Positions 1 through 8,946 of a DNA stretch of 64,000 nucleotides are shown piece after piece (the stretch's first letter is position 1; every line of letters begins with the position of its first letter). The notes below the pieces were generated by a model. It did no database searches. It was not told the DNA's origin and saw nothing but the letters and a program-made list of their open reading frames with translations. Origin of the DNA: Campylobacter concisus (GTDB lineage Bacteria > Campylobacterota > Campylobacteria > Campylobacterales > Campylobacteraceae); NCBI RefSeq assembly GCF_003048575.1, contig NZ_PIRZ01000005.1, positions 62,001 to 126,000 on the forward strand. Direction: 5' to 3'. Made by a program: the position numbers and the translations under genes.

Positions 1-16
1 TATCTAAAACGCCCAT
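1..16 (-). CDS. fba: fructose-bisphosphate aldolase, start only
   Basis: Only the first five codons lie in the window; read on the minus strand they give MGVLD, preceded by a strong ribosome binding site (GGAGG, 5 bases before the ATG). In Campylobacter the gene immediately behind the PEB4 isomerase is class II fructose-bisphosphate aldolase, which starts with this peptide. The assignment rests on that short peptide plus the conserved neighbour, so it is an inference. The rest of the gene lies left of the window edge. Confidence 0.6.
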
Positions 17-31
17 TTTATCCTCCAAATT

Positions 32-850
32 TTACTTATATTCTATCTTTGCTTTTTGGCGTAGAGCTTCACTTTTTTGTCTAACAGCAGCTTGGAATTT
101 CTCCATTTTTACAGCTTGCTCAATCTCTGGTTTTGCCTGCTCAAAGCTTACAGTGCCAGCAGCTTTGCCATCTTCTTTTAAGATAACATGGTATCCAAAC
201 TGAGTCTTAACTGGTTTTGTTGAAACTGTGCCATTTGCCATTGAAAATGCTGCATCTGCAAAAGGTTTTACCATTTGGCTTTGACCAAACCAGCCAAGCT
301 CGCCGCCGTGTGCTGCTGAGCCTTTGTCGATTGATTTTTGGCTTGCTAACTCTGCAAATTTCTTTGTTAATGCCTCGCCTTTTAAATTTTTAAGTTGAGC
401 AATAATATCGTTTGCTGTTTTTTCATCTTCAACTAAGATATGTCTCGCTCTTGCTTGAGCTGGTTGGTTCATGCTAGCTTTGTTTTTGTTGTAAAAATCT
501 TTTAGTTCGTTATCACTTACTTTTATACCGTCAAAAAGCTTTCTCATATAAAGCTCAACCGCGATGCCTTCTTGCGCTGCTTTTACAGCTTTGATGTACT
601 CTACATCTTTTTCGATACCGCTAGACTTAGCATCTTTTAAAAGAAGTTTTCTATTTATTAGATCGTCGATTATACGTTTTTTCTCATTTGGTTGAAGCTT
701 GCTAGCGTCAAATCCTGGCATAGCTGCTGATAAAAGGCTTGAAATATCGCTATCGCTTATAGCATCACCATCAACTGTTGCAACTACTGCTGCGTTTAGA
801 GTGACAGCTGCAGCTAAACTTAAAACTGCTGGAAACAAAATTTTTTTCAT
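32..850 (-). CDS. peb4: PEB4/SurA-like periplasmic peptidyl-prolyl isomerase
   Basis: A 272-residue secreted chaperone-isomerase that helps outer membrane proteins fold in the periplasm. Residues 1-20 form a Sec signal peptide (MKK, hydrophobic core, LNAAV). Residues about 25-130 are the SurA_N-like helical chaperone part. A parvulin PPIase domain follows at about 133-240, with the typical [12 protein letters not shown] opening, the GGELGWF motif and the FGYHVI end. The start has an AAGGAT ribosome site. The gene sits 15 bases upstream of fba, as in C. jejuni (Cj0596-Cj0597), so the two are probably cotranscribed. Known PEB4 roles are adhesion and outer-membrane biogenesis. Confidence 0.93.
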   Translation of the reverse strand: MKKILFPAVLSLAAAVTLNAAVVATVDGDAISDSDISSLLSAAMPGFDASKLQPNEKKRIIDDLINRKLLLKDAKSSGIEKDVEYIKAVKAAQEGIAVELYMRKLFDGIKVSDNELKDFYNKNKASMNQPAQARARHILVEDEKTANDIIAQLKNLKGEALTKKFAELASQKSIDKGSAAHGGELGWFGQSQMVKPFADAAFSMANGTVSTKPVKTQFGYHVILKEDGKAAGTVSFEQAKPEIEQAVKMEKFQAAVRQKSEALRQKAKIEYK

Positions 851-945
851 ATAAATCCTTTAAAAAATTGATTTTATGGGCAAGATTATATCAAATAAAG
901 CGATAACTTTTCATTTAACTTAAGAAAATAAGGTAAAATACGAAA

Positions 946-1578
946 ATGAGAACAAAAAAAGATATTTTAGAGATAAAAAGAAGACTTCTAGAAGAGTTTA
1001 AAGACGCTAAAAGCGAGCTTAAATTTAGAAATTTATATGAGCTACTTGTCTGTGTCATGCTCTCAGCCCAGTGCACCGACAAAAGAGTAAATTTAATAAC
1101 TCCAGCTTTATTTGAAGCGTATAAAGATGTCTATGAGCTAGCTAGCGCAAATTTAGCAAGCCTAAAACTAATGATAAACTCGTGTAGCTTTTTTAATAAC
1201 AAAGCGGTAAATTTAATCAAAATGGCAAATAGCGTGGTTGAGCTTTATAATGGAGCAATTCCGCTTGATGAAGAGAAGCTAAAAGCGCTTGCTGGAGTTG
1301 GACAAAAGACCGCTCATGTCGTACTTTTAGAAGCTACAAATGCAAATGTTATGGCTGTTGATACGCACGTTTTTAGGGTGGCGCACAGACTTGATCTTAG
1401 CCATGCAAAAACGCCAGAAGCTACTGAAGCTGATCTTAGCCATGCCTTTAAAACAGATCTTGGCAAGCTTCATCAAGCCATGGTGCTCTTTGGACGTTAC
1501 ACCTGTAAAGCCAAAAAGCCGCTTTGCCATGAGTGTATCTTAAATGATCTTTGCAACAGCAAGGACAAGATTATTTAA
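946..1578 (+). CDS. nth: endonuclease III (DNA glycosylase/AP lyase)
   Basis: A 210-residue base-excision repair enzyme that removes oxidised pyrimidines and cleaves the abasic site. A helix-hairpin-helix (LAGVGQKTAHVVL, about residues 115-127) carries the catalytic lysine, and the catalytic aspartate follows in AVDTHVFRV. At the C terminus four cysteines spaced C-x6-C-x2-C-x5-C form the [4Fe-4S] ligand set. Length matches the family. It converges with dsbD and the two reading frames overlap by 8 bases at their 3' ends. Confidence 0.96.
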   Translation: MRTKKDILEIKRRLLEEFKDAKSELKFRNLYELLVCVMLSAQCTDKRVNLITPALFEAYKDVYELASANLASLKLMINSCSFFNNKAVNLIKMANSVVELYNGAIPLDEEKLKALAGVGQKTAHVVLLEATNANVMAVDTHVFRVAHRLDLSHAKTPEATEADLSHAFKTDLGKLHQAMVLFGRYTCKAKKPLCHECILNDLCNSKDKII

Positions 1579-3301
1579 TTTTTTCAAGCTTTGCTAGAAA
1601 ATTTTTAGCATCTATAAAACCGATAGTTCTAAGAAATTTTAGCTCATCGCCACCATTAAATAACAAAAGCGCAGGCGGATCAATAAGTCCAAAATTTCTT
1701 AGCATTTCATCATTTTGTGATCCACCATTTGTTACATCGATACGAATAAGTGCAAAATTTGCCAAAGCATCCATAACATCACTATCTTTAAAAGTGTTCT
1801 TTTCTATCTCTTTGCAGCTTACACACCAATCAGCATAAAAATCTACTAAAACGGGTTTGGTTGAGTTTTTTATTATCTCATTTAGTTCATCTAAATTTTT
1901 AACGGAATTAAATTTTAACGCACTATCACTTTTTGCCAAATTTAGTCCAGAAAGCGGAGAAAAAGCCTCCTTTGAGCCCAAAAATGAACCAACTATTAGC
2001 ATAACTGAATATATAAAAACTAGGATAAAAAACGCTTTTTTGAACTTAGCCCAGCTTTGCTCTGCTACTTCAAATGCCCCAAAATAAACTGCCATAAAAA
2101 CGCCTATAATGCCATATCCTAATAGCTCAAAAAATTCTCCGAGCACACGTGCAAGGATCCAAACTGCCATGATGAGCATCAAAAAACCAAAGAATTTTTT
2201 CACTTCATCCATCCAACTACCAGGTTTTGGCAAGAGCTTTCCAGAGCTTAGCCCGATAATAAGTAGCGGCACGCCCATGCCAAGCCCCATGGCAAAAAGC
2301 ATAATGCCACCATAAAAGACATTTCCACTTTGGGCAATATAAAGAAGCGCACCCGCTAATGGTGCTGCAACGCAAGGCGATACGATGAGAGCTGAGGCAA
2401 AGCCCATAATAAAAATTCCAACATAGCCTGAACTATTTTGAGATTTTTTACTTATCAAATTTTCAAATTTTGCTGGCAATTTTATATCATAAAATCCAAA
2501 CATACTAAAGCTTAGAATAACAAAAATGGCTGCAAAAGCGCCAAGTACATAGATATTTTGCAAAGTGCCTGCGATACCAAAACCAAGTAGGCTAGCTGCC
2601 ACTCCAGCTAGTGCGTAAGCCAGGCTCATCGCGACAACATAAATGAATGATAATAAAAAGCCTTTTTTTGCATTTAAATTAGCGCCTTTTGAGACGATTA
2701 TGCTTGAAAGTATCGGTATCATCGGAAAGACACAAGGTGTTAGTGAAAGCAAGAGACCATAACCAAAAAAAGTAAGAAGCGAGATAAAGAAATTTTTATC
2801 TCCAAGCCCATTTGCGATATCTTGCTCGCTAGAAAATTCTTCAGCAAAGCTGTCGGTATCGCTTTTTTGCTCTTTTTTAAAAGTGGCGATGCTAAATTTT
2901 CCAGCTTGGTCAGTTATCTCATAAATTTTACTTTGTGGACGGTAGCAAATGCCGTTTTTAGCACAGCCTTGATAGTTAATGTCAAGTGTTGCTTTGCCAT
3001 TTGAAAGATTTTCTTTTACTAAATTTAATGGGATAAAAATCGAAAAATCTTTTGGATAAATTTCATATTCTCCCGTATTTTCACTACTTGGTAAATTTAA
3101 TAGCTCATTTATCTTTTTGCCAGCTAGCTTAATCTCAAAACTCTCTTTATAAAGATAGATATTTTCACCAAAGTTAAACTTTACTTCAACATTTTGACTA
3201 TCAACGCTTGGAGTTAAAACAAAGGCTTTGCTAACATCTAAAACCTCGGCAAAAAGCGAGCCTACAAATAAAATAATCGAAAAAAGAAATTTTAAAAACA
3301 T
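1571..3301 (-). CDS. dsbD: thiol:disulfide interchange protein DsbD
   Basis: A 576-residue inner-membrane reductase that passes electrons from cytoplasmic thioredoxin to periplasmic thiol proteins such as cytochrome c maturation factors. All three DsbD parts are visible. A signal peptide and periplasmic alpha domain contain the Cys pair in GCAKNGICY. A central block of eight hydrophobic helices carries its two key cysteines in SLTPCVFPM and IVSPCVAAP. A C-terminal thioredoxin-like domain has the active site DWCVSC. Length is the usual one for full-length DsbD. It is monocistronic as far as can be seen and diverges from ppk2. Confidence 0.95.
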   Translation of the reverse strand: MFLKFLFSIILFVGSLFAEVLDVSKAFVLTPSVDSQNVEVKFNFGENIYLYKESFEIKLAGKKINELLNLPSSENTGEYEIYPKDFSIFIPLNLVKENLSNGKATLDINYQGCAKNGICYRPQSKIYEITDQAGKFSIATFKKEQKSDTDSFAEEFSSEQDIANGLGDKNFFISLLTFFGYGLLLSLTPCVFPMIPILSSIIVSKGANLNAKKGFLLSFIYVVAMSLAYALAGVAASLLGFGIAGTLQNIYVLGAFAAIFVILSFSMFGFYDIKLPAKFENLISKKSQNSSGYVGIFIMGFASALIVSPCVAAPLAGALLYIAQSGNVFYGGIMLFAMGLGMGVPLLIIGLSSGKLLPKPGSWMDEVKKFFGFLMLIMAVWILARVLGEFFELLGYGIIGVFMAVYFGAFEVAEQSWAKFKKAFFILVFIYSVMLIVGSFLGSKEAFSPLSGLNLAKSDSALKFNSVKNLDELNEIIKNSTKPVLVDFYADWCVSCKEIEKNTFKDSDVMDALANFALIRIDVTNGGSQNDEMLRNFGLIDPPALLLFNGGDELKFLRTIGFIDAKNFLAKLEKIK

Positions 3302-3406
3302 ACTAATCCTTGCTAAATTAAAAAAGATGATTTTAGTCTAAATTCCTAAATTTATTCTATTTTATTGTAAAATCGTGAAAATATGTGAAATTTTAAAGGA
3401 GCAAAG

Positions 3407-4216
3407 ATGTCAAAAGACAAAAAACACCAAAAAGGCGAGAAACTTGGCTATGAGGAAGAGCTTAGACTGCTTCAAATTGAACTTTTAAAATTTCAAAATT
3501 ACGTAAAAGAAAAAGGTCTTAGAGTACTTATGCTAATGGAAGGGCGCGACGCAGCCGGCAAAGGCGGAACGATAAAACGCCTAACCGAGCATCTAAATCC
3601 AAGGGGTTGCCGTATAGTAGCGCTTGCTAAGCCAAGTGACGTCGAAAAAACGCAGTGGTATTTTCAAAGATATGTGACTCATCTACCAAGTGCCGGAGAG
3701 ATCGTGATCTTTGATAGAAGCTGGTACAATAGAGCTGGTGTTGAGCCAGTGATGGGCTTTTGCACGCAAGCAGAGCATAAAGAATTTTTACGTGAAGTGC
3801 CAAAATTTGAAGAGATGATCATAAACTCCGGCATAATTTTCTTTAAAATTTATCTTTCAATCACAAAAGATGAGCAGAAAAAACGCTTTAAAGAGAGGCA
3901 AAATGATCCGTTAAAGCAATTTAAAATTTCACCCGTTGATCAAAAAGCACAAGAACTTTGGGATCAGTACTCTATCGCTAAATATTCTATGCTTCTTGCC
4001 TCTCACAATAGCATTTCACCATGGGTCATCGTCTCAAGCGATAACAAAAAAGAAGCTAGGCTAAATGTCTTTAAATTTATCCTAAGTCACGTTGAATATC
4101 CAAAAAAGATAAATGACTACTTGGAATTTGACAAAAACGTCGTAAGAGACGGAAGTGAAGAGATAAAACGCATAGAAGAAGGGCTAAATAAAGATAAGTT
4201 AAAGAGTATCGATTAA
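3407..4216 (+). CDS. ppk2: polyphosphate kinase 2 family protein
   Basis: A 269-residue PPK2-family kinase that uses polyphosphate to phosphorylate nucleotides. Walker A is GRDAAGKGG (about residues 46-54). A Walker B-type FDRSWYNRAGVE segment follows at about 103-114, and a basic lid region with KKRFKERQNDPLKQ at about 164-177. One-domain length and motifs fit class I PPK2; whether it prefers GDP or ADP cannot be read from sequence. The gene has an AAAGGAG ribosome site, stands alone, and is divergent from dsbD. Confidence 0.93.
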   Translation: MSKDKKHQKGEKLGYEEELRLLQIELLKFQNYVKEKGLRVLMLMEGRDAAGKGGTIKRLTEHLNPRGCRIVALAKPSDVEKTQWYFQRYVTHLPSAGEIVIFDRSWYNRAGVEPVMGFCTQAEHKEFLREVPKFEEMIINSGIIFFKIYLSITKDEQKKRFKERQNDPLKQFKISPVDQKAQELWDQYSIAKYSMLLASHNSISPWVIVSSDNKKEARLNVFKFILSHVEYPKKINDYLEFDKNVVRDGSEEIKRIEEGLNKDKLKSID

Positions 4217-4267
4217 AGAATTTTTAACTTCTAGCTGGCGATTTACTTAGATTTGTTAGCTAAATTT

Positions 4268-4699
4268 TTAAGCCCACCACATTACTTTTGCTAAAACGAC
4301 CATTATTAGGCAAAGTACTAGAGCTATTAAATGTGAAAATTTACCAAATGGATCAGGCTTTTTTAAAATAACGACATTAAAAACAGATATAAAAGTTACA
4401 AGGCACATTATAAGTAAAACAAAAATTTTTACAAGCAGTAGCTTTTGAAAGTTGCTTTGCCACCAGCCAAGCTCGCCTCCAAAATAGTCTTTTGCCATAT
4501 AAGCGCCACTTATTAAAAGCAATAAAAATGCCGTGCCAAAAACCTTTGCGCTGCCTTTTGTATAGGCTTTTTTAACTATTTCAAGGGTTTTAGTATCAAC
4601 CGTTTTTTTAGCAAATGGATATATGCAAACATCGAAAAATACGTATCCTATAAATACAATGGCACAAATTAAATGAGTAATCAAAAAAAATAAGTACAT
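4268..4699 (-). CDS. four-helix inner-membrane protein (CopD-like fold, function unknown)
   Basis: A 143-residue protein made almost entirely of four hydrophobic segments (about residues 1-28, 48-68, 83-107, 120-141). Histidine 9 in helix 1 and a histidine near the start of helix 4 (FGKFSHLIAL), plus WW pairs in a loop and at the C terminus, recall CopD/cytochrome b561-like small membrane proteins. I cannot assign a function; metal or haem binding is speculation. It lies between convergent ppk2 and the end of the dnaK operon with no operon partner. Confidence 0.75.
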   Translation of the reverse strand: MYLFFLITHLICAIVFIGYVFFDVCIYPFAKKTVDTKTLEIVKKAYTKGSAKVFGTAFLLLLISGAYMAKDYFGGELGWWQSNFQKLLLVKIFVLLIMCLVTFISVFNVVILKKPDPFGKFSHLIALVLCLIMVVLAKVMWWA

Positions 4700-4794
4700 T
4701 TTTTAGCCTTTTTGTTTGGCATTATATAAATTTTAACTATTTAAAATACTTATTTTGAATCAATTTTAAGAATTTATGAAGATAAATTTATAAA

Positions 4795-4818
4795 AGAGCA
4801 AGGCAAGTGCCCTGCTCT
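4795..4818 (-). terminator. intrinsic terminator of hrcA-grpE-dnaK
   Basis: An inverted repeat AGAGCAAGGC / GCCCTGCTCT (10 pairs with one G-T, loop of 4) starts just after the dnaK stop. On the minus strand it is followed by a T-rich stretch (TTTATAAATTT), as expected for a Rho-independent terminator. Confidence 0.8.
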
Positions 4819-4825
4819 AGGAATT

Positions 4826-6700
4826 TTACTCGACTTCAGCGTCTATAACGTCGTCGTCTTTTTTATTATTTCCGCCGTTTGCTCCAGCGTTTTCATCTTT
4901 TTTATACATAGCTTCTGCAAGTTTGTGGCTAGCTTTGCTTAGGGCTTCTACTTTTGTATCGATTTGCTCTTTTGAAGAATTTTCATCTTTTAAGACCTCT
5001 TTTAGATCGTTTAGCGCAGCTTCTATGTTGCTTCTATCCTCAGCTGGAACTTTCTCGCCAAGCTCACTCATGCTCTTTTCAGTTTGATGAACTAGTGCGT
5101 CAGCTTGGTTTCTAGCTTCAACTGCGTCTTTGCGTTTTTTATCCTCTTCTTTATGAAGCTCAGCATCTTTTACCATGTTGTTTATCTCTTCTTCACTTAA
5201 GCCGCTTGATCCAGAGATGGTGATGTTTTGAGCTTTGCCAGTTGCTTTATCTTTTGCAGAAACGGTTAAAATTCCGTTTGCGTCGATGTCAAATTCAACT
5301 TCGATTTGAGGCACGCCTCTTGGAGCTGCTGGGATGCCTTCGAGGTTGAAGTTACCAAGTGATTTATTATCCCTTGCAAACTCACGCTCACCTTGTAAAA
5401 CCATGATGGTAACGGCACTTTGGTTATCTTCTGCAGTTGAGAAAACTTGACTTTTCTTAGTTGGTATAGTTGTGCCTTTTTCGATGATCTTAGTCATCAC
5501 GCCGCCAAGTGTCTCGATACCAAGGCTAAGTGGAGTAACGTCAAGAAGCAGCACGTCTTTAACATCGCCTTTTATAACCGCACCTTGGATAGCAGCACCG
5601 ATAGCCACAACTTCATCTGGATTTACGCTCTTATTTAGCTCTTTGCCAAATGCTTTTTTAACCTCTTCTTGAACAAGTGGCACACGAGTTGAACCACCGA
5701 CCATTACGACCTCTTTGATGTCACCCTTGCTTAGTCCTGCATCTTTGATGACTTCATTTATCTTAGTGATAGTCTCGCCAACAAGTGAGTCGATCATGCC
5801 TTCAAATTTAGCGCGAGTTAGCTTTTTGACAAGGTGTTTTGGGCCAGTAGCATCAGCTGTGATAAATGGTAAATTTATCTCAGTCTCTTGAGCTGAGCTT
5901 AGCTCTTTCTTAGCGTTTTCAGCTGCTTCTTTTAAGCGTTGAAGTGCCATGATATCGCCTTTTAGATCAATACCAGTTTCGTTTTTAAACTCACTTACTA
6001 GCCAGTCAATGATCTTGTTATCAAAGTCATCGCCACCTAAGAATGCGTTACCACCAGTTGCCAAAACTTCAACGATGTTATCGCCAGTTTCAAGCACTGT
6101 AACGTCAAATGTACCGCCACCTAGGTCATAAACTAAAATTTTCTCAGCTTCTTTTTTATCAAGGCCGTAAGCAAGTGCTGCGGCTGTTGGCTCGTTGATG
6201 ATACGAAGCACGTTTAGTCCTGCGATAGTTCCAGCTTCTTTTGTAGCCTTTCTTTGGCTATCATTAAAATACGCAGGCACGGTAATAACTGCGTCTGTCA
6301 CGCTCTCGCCAAGATATGCTTCAGCGTCTTCTTTTAGTTTGATAAGAATTTTTGCTGAAATTTCTTGCGGAGTATAGACCTTACCAGCGATCTCAACTGC
6401 GCAAGCACCGTTTCTATCTACAACGTGATATGGCAAGCGAGCCTTTGCCTCTTCAGCATTTTTTTCATTACTCATCAAACCCATGATACGTTTGATAGAA
6501 TATATCGTTTTTTCAGGGTTTGTAACTGCTTGACGTTTTGCAACATCACCTACTAGAATTTCACCTTTGTCTGTAAAAGCAACAACAGATGGAGTTGTGT
6601 TTTTACCCTCTTTGTTTGGGATAACCTTGCTCTCACCGCGCTCAAAAACGCTTACGCAAGAGTTTGTTGTACCTAAGTCTATACCTATAACTTTTGACAT
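4826..6700 (-). CDS. dnaK: molecular chaperone DnaK (Hsp70)
   Basis: A 624-residue Hsp70 chaperone. The ATPase domain (about 1-380) begins [11 protein letters not shown] and contains the phosphate loops ([23 protein letters not shown]). The substrate-binding beta domain (about 390-500) and helical lid follow, and the tail is acidic ([10 protein letters not shown]). It acts with GrpE, encoded just upstream, and with DnaJ, which is not in this window. It is the last gene of the hrcA-grpE-dnaK operon and is followed by a terminator hairpin. Confidence 0.98.
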   Translation of the reverse strand: MSKVIGIDLGTTNSCVSVFERGESKVIPNKEGKNTTPSVVAFTDKGEILVGDVAKRQAVTNPEKTIYSIKRIMGLMSNEKNAEEAKARLPYHVVDRNGACAVEIAGKVYTPQEISAKILIKLKEDAEAYLGESVTDAVITVPAYFNDSQRKATKEAGTIAGLNVLRIINEPTAAALAYGLDKKEAEKILVYDLGGGTFDVTVLETGDNIVEVLATGGNAFLGGDDFDNKIIDWLVSEFKNETGIDLKGDIMALQRLKEAAENAKKELSSAQETEINLPFITADATGPKHLVKKLTRAKFEGMIDSLVGETITKINEVIKDAGLSKGDIKEVVMVGGSTRVPLVQEEVKKAFGKELNKSVNPDEVVAIGAAIQGAVIKGDVKDVLLLDVTPLSLGIETLGGVMTKIIEKGTTIPTKKSQVFSTAEDNQSAVTIMVLQGEREFARDNKSLGNFNLEGIPAAPRGVPQIEVEFDIDANGILTVSAKDKATGKAQNITISGSSGLSEEEINNMVKDAELHKEEDKKRKDAVEARNQADALVHQTEKSMSELGEKVPAEDRSNIEAALNDLKEVLKDENSSKEQIDTKVEALSKASHKLAEAMYKKDENAGANGGNNKKDDDVIDAEVE

Positions 6701-6731
6701 ATTTTTCCTTTATTAGATTTATTTTTTAAAT

Positions 6732-7274
6732 TTAGTTTGCCACACTGACCATAGCTGGGCGCAAAACCCTGCCATTTATCATATAGCCTTTTTGTAAAGC
6801 TTGCACGATCTGACCGCTTTGCTTCTCCTCGCTATCGACCCTTAAAACGGCATTATGCACATTTGGATCAAACTCGACATCAGTTGCGATCTCGCTCACG
6901 CCATGCTTTTCAAAACATTTCTTAAACTGATTTATCGTTATCAAAATGCCCTCTTTGATCTTTTTAGCAAATTCATCATCCTCTGGATCAAAATTTGCAG
7001 CGATCTCGAGCGCATCGATGACTGGTAGCAAGTCCCTTGCAAATTTCTCATTTGCATAGCTTGCAACATCTGCTTTCTCTTTTTCATAACGCTTTTTAAT
7101 ATTTTCAAACTCAGCATTTGCTCTGTAGTATTTATCAGTAATCTCGCCAAGCTCTTTTTCGAGCTTCTCCACTTTTGAGATATCACCAAGTGCATCTAAA
7201 TTTACGCTATCATTAGCTAGTTCTTGCACAGGCTCGACCTCAGGTAGATTTTGCTCTTTTACCTCTTCGCTCAC
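6732..7274 (-). CDS. grpE: nucleotide exchange factor GrpE
   Basis: A 180-residue cochaperone that releases ADP from DnaK. It has an acidic N-terminal tail, a long coiled-coil helix (about residues 30-90, with KKRYEKEKADVASYANEKFA-type heptads) and a C-terminal beta wing ending in NGRVLRPAMVSV, the GrpE signature. It overlaps the end of hrcA by 4 bases (ATGA), which indicates translational coupling, and is 31 bases upstream of dnaK. Confidence 0.97.
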   Translation of the reverse strand: MSEEVKEQNLPEVEPVQELANDSVNLDALGDISKVEKLEKELGEITDKYYRANAEFENIKKRYEKEKADVASYANEKFARDLLPVIDALEIAANFDPEDDEFAKKIKEGILITINQFKKCFEKHGVSEIATDVEFDPNVHNAVLRVDSEEKQSGQIVQALQKGYMINGRVLRPAMVSVAN

Positions 7275-8065
7275 GCGGCCTCCTTTATTAGATTTATAAA
7301 TTTCACATAATCAGTATAAACACTGCCAGCACAGATCATCTGTACCTCGTTGCCAAGATAGTTTGCACTAAATTTAAGTCCCATAAAATTTTCATCAAAC
7401 ATAGGAGAAAATGTAAGTTTCTCATCCATTTGTAAGCTAAAACTTGGGTCAAAAACCATCTTAAAACGTCTATCTTTAAACATATCAAAGGCTAAAATTT
7501 CATTTTCTTGGAAGTAAATTTTAGTCCTTCTAAGCTCTCTTATTTTACTTTTTAGTTCGCTTAAACCAACTTGAGAGCAGATAAGCTCAAGTTTGTTTAA
7601 ACTAACTCCAGCAAGATTACTTAAAAATTTATACATCCTAGCATCAAATTTGATAACGATCTCATCTTCACCAAAATTTAAGATCATATATCTATTATTT
7701 AAATTTAAAATTTCTAGCAATTCATTATCGATTGTGCCAAAAATCATACAATAGAGCTCAAATTCATCACATAACTTTTTCAATCCTTCGGCATCATTTA
7801 TCTCTAAATTTATATCACTTATAGCAAAAATTTCACTCCAATATCTTCTCATCGCAGCGATTGTTGGTATCCGACCGCCACTAATGTGAAGCTTTGTGAT
7901 CTCGCCCTCATCTGAAAGCTTTTTAAAATAAACGCGTATCGTAGAAGCCGGAATAGCCGCGCTCATACGAGAGCCAAGCTCATTTGAACCAATAGGCATA
8001 TTATCTTGCAAATAAGCTTCAATAATAGAGTTTAGTATTAAATCGCGTTTATTTGTTTTACTCAC
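7271..8065 (-). CDS. hrcA: heat-inducible transcription repressor HrcA
   Basis: A repressor of class I heat-shock genes that binds CIRCE. The N-terminal winged-helix region (about residues 1-75) contains KRDLILNSIIEAYL, then PIGSNELGSRM and the recognition region PASTIRVYFKKLSDEGEI; the rest is the GAF-like effector domain. I choose the GTG at 8065 (264 aa): an AAGAAAGAG ribosome site lies 8 bases upstream. A second in-frame GTG at 8074 would give three more residues with almost no spacing. The protein probably controls its own operon through the CIRCE-like element overlapping its start, together with an HspR-type site in the promoter. Confidence 0.93.
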   Translation of the reverse strand: MSKTNKRDLILNSIIEAYLQDNMPIGSNELGSRMSAAIPASTIRVYFKKLSDEGEITKLHISGGRIPTIAAMRRYWSEIFAISDINLEINDAEGLKKLCDEFELYCMIFGTIDNELLEILNLNNRYMILNFGEDEIVIKFDARMYKFLSNLAGVSLNKLELICSQVGLSELKSKIRELRRTKIYFQENEILAFDMFKDRRFKMVFDPSFSLQMDEKLTFSPMFDENFMGLKFSANYLGNEVQMICAGSVYTDYVKFINLIKEAA

Positions 8066-8067
8066 TT

Positions 8068-8094
8068 TTAGCACTCTTTCTTTTTAATTGCTAA
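8068..8094 (-). promoter_or_regulatory. CIRCE-like HrcA operator
   Basis: TTAGCACTC, 9 bases, then AATTGCTAA. The left arm is a perfect CIRCE half site (consensus TTAGCACTC-N9-GAGTGCTAA); the right arm matches 7 of 9. It lies between the predicted transcription start and the hrcA start codon, the normal place for CIRCE. Confidence 0.82.
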
Positions 8095-8098
8095 ACAG

Positions 8099-8127
8099 AT
8101 TATACAACTTTAGTTTATTAATGTCAA
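8099..8127 (-). promoter_or_regulatory. sigma70-type promoter of hrcA-grpE-dnaK
   Basis: On the minus strand TTGACA (8122-8127), a 17-base spacer and TATAAT (8099-8104): a perfect consensus promoter, unusual for Campylobacter, where the -35 is normally weak. Transcription should begin near 8092, at the edge of the CIRCE-like element. Such strength fits an operon held down by repressors. Confidence 0.8.
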
Positions 8128-8128
8128 G
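8108..8128 (-). promoter_or_regulatory. HAIR-like HspR binding site overlapping the -35 box
   Basis: CTTTAGT, 7 bases, TGTCAAG matches the HspR consensus CTTGAGT-N7-ACTCAAG at 11 of 14 positions with exact spacing, and covers the -35 hexamer. HspR control of hrcA-grpE-dnaK together with HrcA is established in C. jejuni and H. pylori. hspR itself is not in this window. Confidence 0.6.
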
Positions 8129-8421
8129 TATTTAAGTTAAAATAATTTATTTATGTATCTTTAGTCTATATAACTAAGCTTATTTAATATTAATCGTATA
8201 AGCATTTCCGAAAATAAAATTATAAAAATAATTAAACAAATTTAAAAGTCTTTTATATTACCTCTATGTTCTAATATGTTCTAATGTTTTTATACGTTTT
8301 TACGTATTAATATAATGTTTTATAGTATAATATATAATATATTTTAATTTATTTATACGTATTACTATTATTTATATATTGTTTTATGTATATTTAATAA
8401 AATAATCCGTATAATACTTTA
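8129..8421. other. AT-rich intergenic block with repeated motifs
   Basis: About 290 bases between the divergent hrcA promoter and the small HTH gene, extremely AT-rich and without a credible ORF. It contains a perfect tandem TATGTTCTAA x2 (8265-8284, 10-bp period, one helical turn) and two TACGTAT boxes (8301-8307 and 8356-8362, the second within the palindrome ATACGTAT), then a TATAAT at 8410-8415. These may be operator sites for the neighbouring HTH protein; that is inference. Confidence 0.55.
8410..8415 (+). promoter_or_regulatory. -10 box, possible leaderless start
   Basis: TATAAT ends six bases before the ATG at 8422, so transcription would start at or next to the initiation codon. No Shine-Dalgarno sequence is present upstream (CCGTATAATACTTTA), consistent with a leaderless mRNA. 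Confidence 0.5.
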
Positions 8422-8667
8422 ATGATTGAAACAAGTGATATATTTAATTTGCTTCATAATGCAGTTGAGGCAAAAAATATCGGTAAGAAAATTTCACAGG
8501 CAAAAATGGCAGAAGAGCTTGGTGTACCAATGAGAACGTATCAAGATTGGAGGCTTGGCAACTCAAAGCCACAAGCTGCTGCTGCAGTTTGCAAACTTCT
8601 TTGTGAGCTTGACGACGATGAAATATTATTTGTTATCAATAAGATGAGAAAGTTATTAGGAAAATAG
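8422..8667 (+). CDS. small helix-turn-helix DNA-binding protein (XRE-like)
   Basis: An 81-residue basic protein. About residues 22-60 form an HTH: ISQAKMAEELGVPMRTYQDW resembles the first two helices and recognition helix of XRE/Cro-type regulators, and GNSKPQ matches the usual turn after the recognition helix. A short helical C terminus follows, possibly for dimerisation. It is followed without gap by a 57-codon ORF. No Shine-Dalgarno sequence precedes the start, but a -10 box does. Targets are unknown; autoregulation through the repeats upstream is plausible. Confidence 0.75.
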   Translation: MIETSDIFNLLHNAVEAKNIGKKISQAKMAEELGVPMRTYQDWRLGNSKPQAAAAVCKLLCELDDDEILFVINKMRKLLGK

Positions 8668-8841
8668 ATGGAAAATTTGACACAAAAAGAGAGAATAGAC
8701 CTTGAGAGCGTGTTTGCAGCTATCTGCACTAAGAAAGAGCCTAAATTTTTAGGTTTCTATAAAGACTTTTACTCGAGTGCGATTTTAAAATTTTACGTAG
8801 TTAAAGACAGAATTAAAAAAATAAAAATCAAGAAAAATTAG
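8668..8841 (+). CDS. 57-residue basic hypothetical protein
   Basis: An ATG directly abutting the stop codon of the HTH gene (TAG then ATG, no gap) opens 57 codons beginning MENLTQKERIDLESVFAAIC and ending in a lysine/isoleucine-rich tail (KKIKIKKN). Base composition resembles its neighbour, and the abutting start suggests translational coupling. There is no recognisable domain. It could be a partner of the HTH protein or a chance ORF; the GGAAAATAG just before the ATG offers a weak ribosome site. Confidence 0.5.
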   Translation: MENLTQKERIDLESVFAAICTKKEPKFLGFYKDFYSSAILKFYVVKDRIKKIKIKKN

Positions 8842-8901
8842 TTTTATATTATTTGAGTAGAAAAATATTTTTTGCTGCATTTAAAGATTAATAATTTAGA
8901 T

Positions 8902-8940
8902 AAATTCTCCTTAAATATTGACTTTATTTAAAGAGAATTT
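8902..8940. terminator. bidirectional hairpin between convergent genes
   Basis: Two 16-base arms (8902-8917 and 8925-8940) pair with a single C-A mismatch around the loop TTGACTT. Placed between the ends of the 57-aa ORF and kdsB, it can serve as terminator in both directions; there is no long T-run, so strength is uncertain. Confidence 0.6.
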
Positions 8941-8946
8941 GCCGAC

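Noticed and set aside
8202..8421. Possible replication origin or DnaA-box cluster in the AT-rich block
   Set aside because: I found no DnaA boxes and no dnaA/dnaN genes nearby; the repeats fit operator sites better.
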